Source: Xiphophorus maculatus (lineage: Eukaryota; Chordata; Actinopteri; Cyprinodontiformes; Poeciliidae). Taken from it: DNA of 64,000 bases. The position numbers were made by a program, and so were the translations under genes. A model generated the notes under the pieces. That model saw only the letters and a list, made by a program, of their open reading frames with translations. It was not told the origin of the DNA and searched no databases. The DNA is taken from contig NC_036456.1 of the NCBI RefSeq assembly GCF_002775205.1, positions 6,587,463 to 6,651,462 on the forward strand, given 5' to 3'. Shown piece by piece: positions 24,373 to 63,198 of this stretch (positions are counted from its first letter, which is position 1; the number at the start of each line of letters is the position of its first letter).

Positions 24373-27300
24373 CTATGTGACGGTGGTGGAGTTTGACCCT
24401 CGGATGGCGCACCAGGCCATGAAAACGTCTCTGTGGAGAAGAAACAACAGGGGAGAGCATTAAAAGTAAAATACGATTAAAATGACTTGGTAGTCCTGAT
24501 ACCTTTAGCCGGAATACATTGGAAAAAACTTGGATTCAACTAATTCAATTCCCCCAACAATTAAAAAAAATAGACAAAAGTAAGATATGACTCTGCAGCC
24601 ATGGAGCGTTGTGTTTTGCAGAGTTTTGTTGTACAAAATACATTTATTATAAGTACTGGAGCTCATTCGCTCCTATTGTTGCACCTCAGATTATACAAGG
24701 CATCTCTCTTCTTATAAAACATTTCCATCCACACAGGCTGCAAAAACACCAACATAAACACTGAAATGGCCACGACTCACCAGCAGATGGCAACAATGAT
24801 ACAAACTGGCTGAGGATTTTGGGACTTCTAGAAAAGGAAATGCTACCCTGAGTGTCAACGTTTTGTGTGGGGGGGGGGGATTTGTCCAAGTAAGCGAGTC
24901 CGATGAGAATTGTGCAAAAAACAGAATCGAAACATCCTCATGTAGCAAATTCCCCCAATGATCCCAGAGTGATTTCATAGGAAAAAAAGATTTTGCTAAC
25001 CAGAATGAAGGAAACTTCACTTATTATCCAAGATGGGCTTCACATGTAAAAATCGGCCGATCACCGATCTCTCAAAATTACGGAAATCGGCACCGATAAA
25101 TCGGTGCAGCCCTAAATTAAACATCTATTTACCCTCAGAAAGAACACTTTTATCATTTAGCCAAAAAAGCAAATGGTTTTAACTGTAGATTTTACTTTCG
25201 ATAGAGTCAGACCTCGAGCTACAACCTGTGTTGAATTGAAATATGTAAATATTTCACGCGAGGTTAGCCTGGAATAATTGTAAGACCTGTTAACGACAAG
25301 ATCATTTACCCGACACGTTTCCTGCAATTACTTCAGGTCTTTATAATAAAAAAGGAAGAAAAAATGATCACATTTCAGGTTTAACTAAGGCTATGTCACT
25401 ATAGTTCTGGGTAAAACATATTTACAAAGATGGTTTTCTTCATCTGATGCTAAATATGTATATTTTTGTACATTTCTGTTCTCAGTAAATTGTTTTAATA
25501 GCAAATTGACTTTTTTGACTCTGTTCTCCAGTTAATTAATCAATAAAACAATTAATCGCAGTTCATCTTGATTTAGTAAATTAATCTGATTAATTGCAAT
25601 TAATCTCAAATAATCATGATTAAGTCAATTAATCGTGATTAATCGCTTCACCCCTAAACAACAAATTGGTTTATCTTTATTGCGACGTGTGTAAATACCT
25701 GCAGTGTGTGGCGACACACTCGTTGCTGCAGTACTCCTTGTCCCAGTCTTCGCTCTCCACCGCCGGCTTGTTGCAGCCGGCGCGCATGCAGATGGTCGGG
25801 GCCTGCGCGGCGGTCACACTCAGACCCGGCGTCACGTTCACCTCCACCTCCATCTGGAGCAGCGGACAAAGTGACAAAAACATCTAAACCATGCAGAATA
25901 ACTCAGGGACTCATCAAAAGTACTGCAGCATACCCCTTCCTCCGCTTCTGCCACCTCCTCCCCTGCCATCACCACGGCGTCCGATTGCCCCACATCCATC
26001 GTCACGCCCGACGTGGACGTCAATTTGCTGCCGGCGTCGCCGGCTGCCGTCACTATGATGGGCGTGGCCGAGTCTTGCTGCCGCGACGAGGGAACCACTT
26101 TGATCTGCAGGGGAGGCGGAGCGGTGGCCGCGGGAGCGCCGCCGCCCCGAGGCTTGGCTTGCAGAGGGGGCGGAGCCTGCTGCAGTCTGGGCGGCGGCGG
26201 GGTGCTCTGCATTTGCTGCAGCGGGGGCGGCTGGCGCGGCGAGGAGGCGGTGGTGCTGGTGATGGAGACGCCGCCGGACGGAAGCGGCGTCTGCTTGATG
26301 ATGATCTTGGTGACGGTGGGAGGGTTAGGGGTGGGGCTCGGAGCCGGGGCCAGGGGCTTGGCGCCGGTGCGGGACCGCGTGGTGACGTGAGGCAGGTCCA
26401 GGATGATGTTGGAGGTGCAGATGTTGGTGATGGTGTTTTCCTCGGGGTTGTAGTGCTGGGACCTGGAGGGTCGCGGGGCGGAAGTGGAGGCGGGAGTGAC
26501 CACCGGAGGAGAAGGAGGAGCGGGCGGTGGCGATGGTTCGGTTTCCATGACTTCAATGGGAGCCTGAGGAAAAAAAGAGCTGCTTACAAAATGCAAGATT
26601 TTTTTCTCACGTCGCCTCAAAACCAGGGCTGAATCTAACGATTACTTTAGCTGTTGATTAATCATCAGTATAAGCAATACATTAATCGTTAGTAACCATT
26701 AATCGGATTAAAAAACTTAGAACATTCTGAATGTTTTGCATTTAAGCCTTTTTGCATACATTAAAAGATGCAAATAAGTAAATAATTTAATTCCCTTTTT
26801 AAATGAGATAATAAACTTTGTACTGCCTAAAATGTGAAAACAGCAATCCTCTAGTGAACGCTTGATCATTTACATCTCAAGAATGTGAAAATCTCTATTT
26901 TCAGAGTTTTTTTTCTTTTTAAATGCATTTTTTTTATCAGTTACTTACTGTTGACTTACTTAGTATGATACACCAGCAAATGTCCTTCTTTTGAGTCCGC
27001 AGCTAATAGGCAATTAGTTGAGCATCATTTCAATAATCGATTAATCGTTTCAGTCCTACTCCAACTCAGACTTACCTGGGAGTTTTTGTTGGCTCTGTAC
27101 TCTGATAGTGCTTTCAAGTATTCCTTCTTTGCTGCATCATTTTTCCTTTTGTAAACCTGGAGGAAAGTCAAAACATTCAACACCGCGAATCAAGTCTGAT
27201 TCAAACATTCTGCAGCATCAGACTGCGCAAAAGACAAAACGTCCTCCTACTTGTTTTTGTTCCTCTCCCAAACTGTCCCACATGGACGCCACGATCTTAG

Positions 27301-30300
27301 AGACTTCTCCGAACGTAGCGTTGGGGTTCTGGCCTTTAATGGCCGCCTGCGTGTCCCTGAAGAACAAAGCGTAGGCCGACACGGGTTTCTGAGGCTCGTT
27401 GGGGTCTTTCTTCTTCCTCCCCTTCTTTCCTCCTCCTCCTCCTCCTCCTCCTCCACCTGCTGGTGCTGCTGCTCCTCTCCGTCCGACGGCAGAGGAGACG
27501 CTGGAAGTGGACGCAGAGACGGGGCACTCCGACATGGAGGAATCGAGTGAGATGACGCCGGGCGAAACAGCCAGAGACACCGGAGACTCGACTAGCACGC
27601 TCTGATTGGGGGAGGAAAACAATAATCAGTCTGGAAAGTTCTGAGATGAAACTAATGACAGGATTTCCTCGACATGGAATTGATCGTGGCGCTCTGCCAC
27701 GACAAAATAAAAGCCACTGCACCTACTTTTTAATGTATGCCAGTGTATTATAAGCCTGGTGGGCCACCAGGCTTTACTCGCCCCCTAACCAGGCTAAGTG
27801 TCACTGGTTTATTTTAAGTAGGGTTTTTTATACGCTAGTAGGTAAAAATGGATTGAGCTAGGTTCATAGTTGACACACTGAATTGAGCGAGTGTGGGTGC
27901 GCACGAATTACACCAGATCGTTGGCCTCGCACGCTATTATTCACAAATTACTAACCATAATGAGAGTTGGAAATGAAGTTAAATATCATGAAACGTTAAA
28001 TTGACTTCATCTAGAAAAACCAACAGCCTGCGCTGGTTTCAGGAGGGAAGAAAAACTAGAGACGACAGCCTGAAGTAGAGAGAAATGGTGAAGGAAAGGT
28101 TTTTAAGGAAGGTTAAGTTGAATGTATTTTTAATTTAAGGGTGTGAAAAAGACTCTAATGTTAATGCATGTGGCATCTGAATGACAGTAGACGTGCTTAA
28201 AATAGTTTGGCCTTAATGCATAATGTTTAATGACGTCTTGCAGTCTCCCTGACGATGGTATTTAATCAGCAGCGTCATGACAACCTCCCAGCCCACCATC
28301 ACCTTTTACAAAGAATCCTAGATGAAACCCTGGATCATTTTTAGGAGATTCAGACTCACCCGTCTAAAGTCGTCCATGTCGTCGTCCTGCAGCGAGCTGG
28401 TGGGCGACGCCGTTGCCGACAACGGATTCTCGGGTGACTGGGGTCGCTGCAACATGTTGCCTCCTCCTAGACCGAGCCCCAGCTGAGCGCTCAGCTCCGA
28501 TTGGTCGATAGTGGTCAGCTGGCTGGACCCCAGTAACCCCTGGCCCATGTCACCCAACGGGACGTCTATGGTCACCGGAGATGAGCTGCTGAACTGAGAT
28601 CCAATGGGGTGGCCCAGATCCTGAGGAATGAATGGAACCGACGGGAGTGAACAAAGGTAGAGAAGATCGTTAGAATAACTCAAAAAAAAAAAAAAACTCC
28701 TCACCATCCCCAATGAGGAGCCCAGCAGAGCGCTTCCTCCCGACTGGTTCATGACCCCCAGGGTCAGGTGCTCCAAGCCCTGCGAGGGAGCGCTGACGTA
28801 GGGGGCGGCGAAGGACGGGTCGTCCCCTTCCACCACGGCGTTCCCCGGTACCACCATGCCGTCTGCGCCGCCGGCGTCCGACAGCTCGCCGAAATGAGAC
28901 ACCACGTCGGACACGGTGAGCGCCGAGTCCGGGTCCAGAGAGATGGGCGGGATCTCGAACTCCTCATCGCCGAGGCTGGGGGTGTGGAACGTCTGGAGAG
29001 GCAAAATAGCAACAAGAGAAGGCAAAAATTTATTTATTTTGGACAAAAAAAATTAATAAATGTAGGGATTCTTCTCAAAAACCAAGATAAGTTCCATCTC
29101 TGCGTGCAATATCGTAAAACTAGCCGTGGTTAACCAAAAAGAACAATTTGAGATGTTCAGACAAAAGCGGTTTCGTTTAAACCTTAAAACAAACAAAAAA
29201 ACTTATTCAAGTTGGAAACTTTTCAGGGGAGTTCCCTGGAGCAGCGCCCCTACAGGCGAGGAGGGGAACAGGTTTTTCAAAGGGTTTGCATTATTTGACA
29301 GTGCAGCAGGAAACTGAACCGCAGCAGCTGAAAATGTAACAAATGTTGCAATTTTTGTTCCCAATGTAACCAAGTCTACTGAACTGTCAAGTGTGAAAAC
29401 TCCAATTCTCAATCACACACACCCCCACACACACCGTATTCAGTCCGTGCCTCCTGGTAGTACGAACCATTTGTCCATCACGTGCAGATTATTTCTAGAG
29501 CCTTGGACCAGAGCCCCAAACGGGATTTTTTTTTTTTTTTAATCCAACCCACCATGCTTCACTAGCTCTCCCACCCCTCCGCCAGGCTAAGCGTTGCTTG
29601 TTTATGTTTCAAGGAAAATAATAATTTTAAAAAAAAGAAAAAAGAAAGAAAATCGCCGTTCTTTGTGAAGAATTATATGAGGTGTTTACATCTCAACACG
29701 CTGCCCAGCGTGTGGCTCTGTCTTCCCTGTAAAGTTCACGTCTGTGTTCTCGGCTAGTCGGTGCCTTGGTGGTTAACGAACCAGCGCTGACCTCATCATG
29801 CAGGTTCAGCCCGGTGAGGAGCTTTCGCCTCGCAGTCACGCTTCACGCTGGTTTTATATTATTTTTTGATTATTTTTCCGGTTACACGATGCCTCAAACC
29901 ATATCAAATGCTTCGTCCACTTAAGTCAGCCAGAGTTCATGCGCGCGGCCGCGCAGAGATCTGAAAATCTCGTCCCATTAACTCCAGCAACCACAACAGC
30001 TTCTGTGACTCTTGTTAAAAACTCAACAGAGATGAAATGCAAGAGCAACTAGAGCCACATTAGCAGGGTTGAATTAAATCTCCCGTTTGCATCTCTGAGC
30101 GCAGTGCAGCGGATTTTACTGATCATGCAGGGCCGGTCCAAGGCTGCACCAGGCCTCGAGCAGAATTTGACTTGGGGGGCCCCTCTTACTGCTAAAAACA
30201 TCAGCACCGCCAACAGCTTCTGTGTTAGATTTAATCTGGGAGAGGGAGAGTAGTTTAACTGGCCAACCTAAAAAGCAACCAGTTGACTAATTTGTATTTG

Positions 30301-32494
30301 TGAACAAACAGAGCTCACACTCAAAGATTAAACTCACAGCATCAGATTGTTGCTGTGGTAACAAAACAATCTAACTATGAATTACTCTTCTTTGAAGATT
30401 TACAAAGTAAACTTGCCAGCTCCTTTAGCACCATTGATAATCTCAATAAATACATGTTACATTTATACATCTGTGGCCTGTGTTGAATTATTAACATTTA
30501 TGGGGCCCCTGAAGTCCTGGGGGGCCTGATGGAGCCTCTGACTTAATTTGGATTAAACAGAAGTGAAAATAATCAATATTCATTTTAATTGCACTTTTTG
30601 ATTTGTTGTTTTTAAGACTAGTTCTGGGTGTAAATAGCGATTCACTGGCGATATTTTCCCATAACATTTAATTACATCAGTAATATTTTTACATTTCCTG
30701 TCTACTTAACATCTTTTAATACAAAAACACGGCGGACCGCCTCGGCGCCCCAACCACCGGGCTGAGCAAGTTTTGTGGGGGAAACAGTGAGTGACACAGA
30801 GTGTTAAAGTTGCGGGGTGAGAAAACACCTGGGACAGGTCACGACTCAGACGTATGAAAGTAATCCTCAGGTGAGAAATTGTTGCAGCTTTTTCTACGTT
30901 GATTCTAACTTTGCATCCGCTGACTCGCACAGAGTGAAAAAAAAAACAACATTCAGATTTGGCTTTTTGAGGCGTCCAAAATAGCTTGGGAGCGTCAGGA
31001 TAAAAGCTGCGGCTTGTTTCGATCGTTCGCAGACGGACGGCGGACCCCGTACCTCGGCGGAAGAGAGGAAAGGATGGCCGGACCCAGGAATCGACAGGTA
31101 GTTTTCGCTGCCGCCAGGGAACTGAAACACACAGGAGAAAACTGAGTTAGAGGCCACAAGTTCCCCCCACGACAAACTAATCCCGGCTTTTGCTTTTCTT
31201 TTTTACAGGAACCAAAACAACAAAAAACAAACGTGTTAACTTTGATTTCCAGAAACACAGAGTGGCCGCCATCTTGGGGGTGGAAAGGGGAAGGATATTG
31301 ACAACAACCAACCATCTTTTTCCATTTCATTTTAATTCAGCAAATTTCAAATATTGAGTTGAGATATTAACGTGTGTGATACTGTAAAAACAACTGCTTG
31401 GATGCAATATTTGCGAGTATATTATAAATTAAATAACATGAATGCAATGTCCACGTCAAACTACGCTGCCTGTTAAAAAAAAACAGATTCAAATATCTAT
31501 GCAAAAGCCTCCTAACTGTTATTGCAAGATTGTTTCTTTGTTTTGTCTTTTTTTATCTGGTGGGAAAAAAAATTACTCCCAACATGGCTAGTCAAATCCT
31601 TTGTTATCATGACAGGGCTACTAACAAGTTTTTCAAGACCTAATTTACCAGGATGATAAATTGTCCCAGATGTTTTTGCGATAAACAATAATATATATAT
31701 ATATATATTTAGACCATTTTATAAAGACAATAGCATAAATCATGCAAGAACACATTTTCAAAGATCAATCAACTTTAAATTCTATTGAACATTTAACACT
31801 GGAACTGAAAGACATTTTCACTAAATAACAAAAACAACAGGAACCTGAAATAAAATGACTTATGACGAATCTGTACACAGAATTGTCCTCCAAAAAAGGG
31901 GGCTAGTTGAGACTAAAGCAGCAGACTGAAGACTTTTGATACCCAGAAATCATCCTGACATTGATTTGCCTCTTGTTGCCATTTGCGACAATAGTGTCTA
32001 TTAAGGCATATTTGTGTGCTAAAATGGCTCAGTCAAAGTCCAGGATGGAAATTTGTAGTATAATTCGAAATTTGCTTGACTTAAAAACTCGCTCTGTGTT
32101 GAAATAATACAAAACGCGTTGAATTTTATAGGTGTAGCATGACAAAAGGTTTATGGCACCATGTGAAATTTTTCCTGCCATCAAACCTCGGAGAGAGTCT
32201 AGATTAAACAACAACAGTGGGTTAGCTTTTGTTGTTTTAAAAAGTTAAACAATGACAAAAACCCTAAAAAAAAATACTAACTAGTATTTCACTTGGATGT
32301 TTAGCTTTGGTTGTAAAAACAGGAGCCAAAAAGAAGTGACAGTGTTACTGACTGCTGCAGGAACTACATGTTTCGTTTCCTTTCACCTTGCTGTCAGAGT
32401 CAAATCCATTGAAGGCATGCGGGTCCAAGAACTCTGGATCAGCGTCGTGCTGCCCGGTTCCGTCTGTTAAATCCGAGTAAAAATTTAGGTCCAT
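24373..32494 (-). CDS. tox4: TOX high mobility group box protein 4 (9 coding exons)
   Basis: Coding exons, 5' to 3': 32494-32387, 31121-31053, 28992-28705, 28620-28360, 27601-27251, 27156-27076, 26563-25934, 25853-25699, 24430-24373, summing to 2001 bases (666 residues). TOX4 is a nuclear DNA-binding HMG-box protein and a subunit of the PNUTS-TOX4-WDR82-PP1 phosphatase complex acting on RNA polymerase II. Seen here: N-terminal [13 protein letters not shown] and [20 protein letters not shown] blocks, the STTIDQSEL-type region, a glycine run and basic [13 protein letters not shown] leading into one HMG box (about 308-377), a proline/glutamine-rich part with repeated PPPLQ (about 387-596), and a cysteine-rich tail [18 protein letters not shown]. 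The start has a strong AACATGG context. The last 58-base exon completes the frame and differs from human TOX4 only at the tip. Exon 2 is separated by introns of 1.3 and 2.1 kb. Confidence 0.95.
25504..25660. repeat. AATTAATCG-rich end of a dispersed element in a tox4 intron
   Basis: Dense TTAATC/GATTAA words end in GATTAATCGCTTCACCCC, like the termini of the copies at 26624-27058 and 37975-38373. The left limit is unclear and may reach about 25115, where a separate AAATCGGTGCAGCCCT end of another repeat (25047-25115) abuts. Confidence 0.4.
26624..27058. mobile_element. hAT-like MITE (AATCGATTAATCG family) filling a tox4 intron
   Basis: It starts CAGGGCTGAATCTAACGATT and ends with the inverted form (GATTAATCGTTTCAGTCCT). 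Internal sequence is AT-rich and non-coding. It occupies 435 of the 512 bases of the intron between exons 6 and 7. A weak 8-bp flank similarity is present but not convincing. Confidence 0.55.
27741..27840. mobile_element. Fragment of the GTGTATTATAAGCCTGG hAT-like family
   Basis: CAGTGTATTATAAGCCTGG followed by GGGCCACCAGGCTTTACT matches the copy at 20216 base for base over most of its first 45 positions. The sequence then diverges, and the right limit is not defined. It lies in a tox4 intron. Confidence 0.5.
30713..30790. mobile_element. End fragment of the same hAT-like family in a tox4 intron
   Basis: ACACGGCGGACCGC and CCAACCACCGGGCTGAGCAA match the end region of the copy at 20355-20420. 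It finishes in GGGGGAAAC, the complement of the GTTTCCCCC start seen in the other copies. The adjoining 29400-30600 stretch is non-coding and contains a GGGGCCC-bearing repeat scrap near 30170-30185 and 30500-30540. Confidence 0.45.
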
Positions 32495-33120
32495 GTTTTC
32501 AGCTGGGCCTCAGCATTTACCAGTCGCTTCTCTTTGTTTGGTTTTGCGGTGAAATGTTGTGGAAGCCTCCTCAGGTAGCTGCTAATGGGGATCCCAGTTC
32601 CTCCCTCCGCCGCCGCCGCCGCACTAGCTGTATCTGCTGGCTCCGTCCGCACTGACAGCTCTGCTGCGGATAATGTGGGGGAAACACTGGGCATGTGTTG
32701 CCCCCAGCAGCCGTGCCAAAAATAACCCGTCTGCTGTGCGAGGCTAGCCGCCGGGTTAGCGTGGCCGTTAACCGTCTTTCTTGCCGACTCGTCCCACACC
32801 GCGGCTTTTAGCCCCCTTAGCCTGGCTACACCGCTACCGCAAGGCTGCGGTACTCAGACCGCCACCGCCAGCCCCGGAGCCCGTCTGTCTGTCCGACCGT
32901 GCTTGGGCGTTTCATTCGGACTCCCTCCCAGAGTTTCTACCGAGAGAAATGTTAACGTAGCCGCGAGAGGTGTGGGGGAACGGTTCAAGGTGTCTGACAG
33001 GCGGAGGAACACCGAGCAATCCGCCGTGTCTGCGACGTGTTAGCCCGGGCTAGGATGCTCAATGGATTCCCGAGACGTGGATCGAGGACGGCAGGGTAAA
33101 GTTACGCTGAAAAACTACCG
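32495..33120 (-). promoter_or_regulatory. tox4: tox4 5' UTR and CpG-rich promoter region
   Basis: Sequence upstream of the tox4 ATG is clearly GC-rich and CpG-rich compared with its surroundings (especially 32590-33060). There is a (CCG)4-5 run near 32608-32622 and no obvious TATA box. This is typical of a ubiquitously expressed gene. The transcription start is not identifiable. Confidence 0.5.
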
Positions 33121-35826
33121 GATGTGAGGTGAAGTTTTCAAAATAAAATCGAAAAGATAACCTCTTTTTTTTTTTTTTTTTTTTCCAAGATCAAACGATA
33201 CGCTCTTTGGCCAATTTACTTGGTTACATCGGCTAAGTAAGTGCGAACATTAATTTAAACAAATAAATGTAGAGAAAGCCACTTGCTGGGGTTCAAACTG
33301 CATCAGGAATCAGGACGAAAATGGATTTAAGCGACTTTGAACCTGGCATTTATAGTACGCTGACTGTCTTTAAGGGTTGGTATTTCCATGCGCTAGATTT
33401 CAATTAACACGAGTTACAACATGATTTAATTTTTGACACTGAATTTAATCCCAATTGTCAATTTGACAATTTCAATTCCAGTTCTAACAAGCTCCATGAA
33501 CTGGACAAACACCAACAATTCTGCATGATCCCTCGCCATTGGTGGGAAAAAAAAAAAGAAATGAAGAATTCTGCATACAGAAGTCAGAAACAAAAGGTAA
33601 TAATGTTGAAAAAAACTGGGAGGATGGGTCCAAAGAGGAATAAAAAAAGTAGCAAACCACAGTAGGTACATCTACATTACCAGACTTTAAACAAAGCAGT
33701 TAGGACCAGTCAAAGGTTTTTCCACAATCACCTTCTACAAACTATGCTTGAGTTCATATAAAATATTGTTTAATAGGAAATGGCTCTGTACCAAGAATAT
33801 TCAATTTGACATGATTATTTCTAAAGTGCTCCAGTTTCACATTTAATTTAACATGATTTAGAAATAAATATCAGCCTTGGCATTTAAGAAACTGATTATT
33901 TTTATTTAATTCAGTCGTGGGTTTATGTGTGAAATACACATTTAAAGCGTCGTGATAAAGTTGTCACGTAAATATTTCAGATTTAAAAAAAAAAAAAACC
34001 TAACTGCCTTCAAAACCTAGCAACTGGCAAATCAACTTTACTGGAGGCTCTAAAAGAATGAGCAGCCTGATTAAAATCATGCATCTCAATTGGATTTAAG
34101 CCCTGACTTTGAGTAGGCCACTTCATAAAAATTCCCCTTCTTGTTTTTGCTTTATTAGATTCAATAACAATCCATTTGGACACAAACCTAAAACCAGACA
34201 ATGTCATTGCATCAACTTTTCCAAGTCATCCAGCGACAGATTATCACACTACCACTACCATGTTTGAATATTGGTATCATTAGAATGACGGATTGAACAA
34301 GTTCCACTTTTGTCTTGTCCATTCACAAAATATTGTGCCAAAACTTTTACGGCTCATCAAGATGCATTACAGAACATATGACTTTTTGGACTTTTTTGTC
34401 CACTCTGTCTTACTGTTAACTAAAAGAGGCAGGAAAGGCCTGGGATCCTTTAGATACTGTTTTAGTTTCTTTCATGATCTCTTAGTTGAGACGTCAGTAC
34501 ACTCCCAGAGTAATATCAGTAGGCCAGTCACTCCATGTTTACTCAATTTGTGAATAGCTCACTGTGGCTCACTGGAGTCCCACAAGTTAAAAATGGTTTT
34601 GCAACCCATTCTAGGTTTGCTGTCTTATCTGTTCTTGAATCCTATTGGATACGAATCTGAGATCTTTCGGCCTACATCATGTCACATTTTACATAAGTTT
34701 CTTCTTAGAATTTTAATCTGACCTGTGCTGGGCCCAAGTGTACATTGGATTGTCCACAGTTAACGTATGATTTAATTTTCTCATTTAATCTTTTACTGTA
34801 TTAAAATGTATTTAAAGATCTGAAACATTTCTGCAGAACAAAAAAAAAATACATATATAGTTTTAGTGTCATTTTATTTTGAAAGCTAGAACCGGAAGTC
34901 GCCTTTTAGAAAGTACTAGAGCCAGATATCCCTATGCTACATACCGACTATGGCTCGACAATAAATTTGAAGGAAGATATTTTTCAGATTCCGCTTATCG
35001 GAGTGCTTCAACAATTTGAAAGTGAAACAGGAGTATTAATTAATCTACGTCCTCATTGGATCCGTGCTAACATATTTTGTGATTAATCCAAAAAATGTGT
35101 GTTATGACCGGTAAAGGTTCAAATAAGATAACTTACTAAGGCTGGTCAATCCTTAATAGGGACTTTAATCATTTTAAACCAAGTTCAAGCATCGGTAACA
35201 ACTTGTTAAGACTGAAAGTTGTGCCTACAGACCCCCAAGTTCGCTCTTTAATTGTAAAAGCAGTTTAATTGAATTTTAAAAATAGCATTTCCAATAAAGT
35301 GACACTAATAAATCAGATCAGACCAGCTGATCCGCTCAACAAGGCCATCATTGTGATTGTGAAGACCAAACATCCTGTGTTATAGTTTATTAATCTTATA
35401 TTTCTACATGAAATATGTTCAAAACCAACTACTCTTACCTCCATTCTCACCCCGAAATCTGAATCACGTTTTGTTTTGTTTCTTTTAAATCCCACTTTTT
35501 AAGCAGAACTTCGCCCACAATTTCCTCCAATATAACATGGCACCGGCTTCCTGATTGTACGCGTTCGTGGAAGTGACGTCGTTAGGCCGATAAAGTATGT
35601 CAACGTTTCAAAATAAGAGTAAGACTGTGAATGATGTTAAAATGCAAAGTTTCAAGCAAATGAGATCCGTTTAAGACTATATTCTTTGCATTATTTCAAA
35701 TTAAAAAGTATATTTGGATAAAACCAAAACTCGGCCATAAAACTACACATTTCACAGAAGACTAAGTTATTCCCGCGATTCGTAAAACAAACAAAAATAG
35801 ACAGCAATGTCTTTCTTTGAAATTGC
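33121..35826. other. Spacer between the tox4 promoter and the slc12a6 3' end
   Basis: No supported gene. A poly(T) run lies at 33163-33184 and a large degraded interspersed repeat at about 33990-34640. ORFs are short and unrecognised. Confidence 0.55.
33990..34640. mobile_element. Degraded copy of a widespread teleost DNA-transposon-like repeat
   Basis: Words such as CATCTCAATTGGATTTAAG, GACTTTGAGTAGGCCACT, ATCACACTACCACTACCAT and CTCACTGGAGTCCCAC occur in the order I know from a very common fish interspersed repeat. This is recognition from memory, so the family is not named and the boundaries are approximate. No ORF survives. Confidence 0.4.
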
Positions 35827-35832
35827 TTTATT
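35827..35832 (-). terminator. slc12a6: Candidate poly(A) signal AATAAA for slc12a6
   Basis: The complement reads AATAAAGCAAT about 2.0 kb past the slc12a6 stop codon. Between the two (35833-37842) there is no coding signal, consistent with a long 3' UTR, and a (CA)n run lies at 37540-37572. Nearer signals could be used instead. Confidence 0.35.
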
Positions 35833-37537
35833 CCCATTTTTTTAAGCAACATTTTTTTGTCATGATTTTTATAATAATGTAATTAAAAAAAGATAAAACT
35901 TAAGGTCTTCTTCTGCCCTTATGTACAAGCGAGATCATTTTCAGGAAATAAAAATCAAACATAATGTAATCCTTGCACAACAATGAAAATAAAATCAAAA
36001 AAATAGCATTCGAGAGGGATAACACATCTCTAGTTAGAGGTTTCTAAAATTGAACAATAAAATCACAAGCATTCATTTTACATACGGACATGTGCGCATA
36101 CACATAAAGCAGCACGTGAGTGGGGCTGTTTTGAGGTGTGGAATGAGATGGTTGTAGGATAAAACGCTCATACTGCCGATATTCTTTCGAATAACAAAAC
36201 GAGATCAAACAAGTGACATCAACGCATTCATACCTCATTGAGCCAACATGCAGTGCTGTGGTTCGTGCCACAACGGTCCAACTTGACCACTATTATTATT
36301 ATTATCCGTTTCTCGTCTGCCTGAGGCCAACACAAACTATAACTAACGAGTCTGACAGTTTATAAAACGGAGTTACGCCGATGTCTCTTCTCATGCAGTC
36401 CACCGGGCTAGCTACAGGTCCAAGACCTCTAATCACGTTCTCAATAGTCATTTTGGTTTTACCTGGAGATCAATAAATATTAAACAACATAAAAAGGCAG
36501 CCCTTCTTCCCAGATATGCCGTCATAGCAACACTAGCATCCGAACCAACCGGCATCAGAGCGGTATTCGCATCTAAACGATTAATCGATGATATGTGCCC
36601 CTAGGAAAGTCTCTCATTTTTATTCGCATATAGAAGTTTAGTTCTTTAAGTGCTGGAACGAAATTGACAGAAGCGAGTGTGTGTGTGTGTACGGAGGTGG
36701 GAGAGTGTACATTGCCATCATTATAATTGGCCCAAGAAAATTTTACCTTACATCTATACTTTAAAACAAAATAATATCCTTGGGTGTCCTAAGAATACTT
36801 CCCCTGTTAATTCGAATTATTGCTTCACATGATTTCTTCCAAACATCTACCTTTTCTTTATTATTACCTACAGTTAACATTTAAGAAATATTGCATGATT
36901 ATTTAACTATAATGTGTCTTTTGAAAACATTATTTTAAATTTGTGCTCAAGTTTACATTGAACTTAAGATTTTGGTTCATAAATGAAAGAAACCCAAAAG
37001 GAACTTATTCTGAATTTGGTAAAAAAAAAAACAACACAAAAACAAAACAAAAAAAAAAACAGGGCTTCTAATACACAATATTAGTTTCAGACAAATAGCA
37101 GCAAAATCTGACATCTGTGCAATAATACTGATTTTAAAGTTGCTGTATCACAAGCTTTAATGTCTACAAAATGAAATGCTGAGTTTGGTGTTCATCTGTT
37201 CCTGTAGATGGAAAATGATACAAGAGATTATCTGCTTTACTCTTATTTACTCCATGTGTAATTCTGGAACAAACAAGTATGTGCCTTCCGAAATAATAAT
37301 AAAAAAAACAATAATAATACTCCTCTTGCTACCAGACATTTAGGCCTCACATAGCAAACTAACAAACGTCCAAAATACATTCTGTACAAAAAGCAAACCC
37401 TGAGTTTCGTTGGTGGAACGACTGCATTGTTTTCAGACCCATCATATTTACTTTAACTGTTCCACTGCCTAAACACACCTGCTTCGAACAAAACGCTGGT
37501 CCCTTCAACAGATCAAAGATCTTCCAGGTGAACGATT

Positions 37538-37539
<2 letters not shown>

Positions 37540-37572
<33 letters not shown>
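37540..37572. repeat. (CA)n microsatellite
   Basis: About 16 CA units in the presumed slc12a6 3' UTR. Similar runs lie in slc12a6 introns at about 44023-44048 and 58665-58684. Confidence 0.9.
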
Positions 37573-37578
<6 letters not shown>

Positions 37579-37842
37579 ATGCACACACATGATTGCTATG
37601 GGTTCTTGTTGCTCAATCGTGGAACTGTGTTGGCGTTTCCTCGAGTCAACATAATTGGAGTAGAAAACACCATCATGGCAGAAAACGAGTGAAGATGAAA
37701 AGTTGGGTGGGATGTTGACGTGACAACCGATGCTGCAGCCAGGGACGGTCTATCCCACGCAGCCCACACAGAACCAACCCATCTCCGGTCTTCTCCATGA
37801 TTGGCTTGCTTGTTAAACAGTGTCTTCCAGTGTCTTGTCCAA

Positions 37843-63198
<25,356 letters not shown>

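Noticed and set aside
25706-26632. Long plus-strand ORF (308 codons) opposite tox4
   Set aside because: It is the antisense shadow of tox4 exons 7 and 8, which are GC-rich and proline-coding. Its arginine/glycine-rich translation resembles no protein, while the minus strand matches TOX4 with correct splice sites.
33065-33110. Possible divergent plus-strand first exon starting ATGGATTCCCGAGAC next to the tox4 promoter
   Set aside because: The frame is short, no recognisable protein or clear downstream exon follows, and the expected donor is poor.
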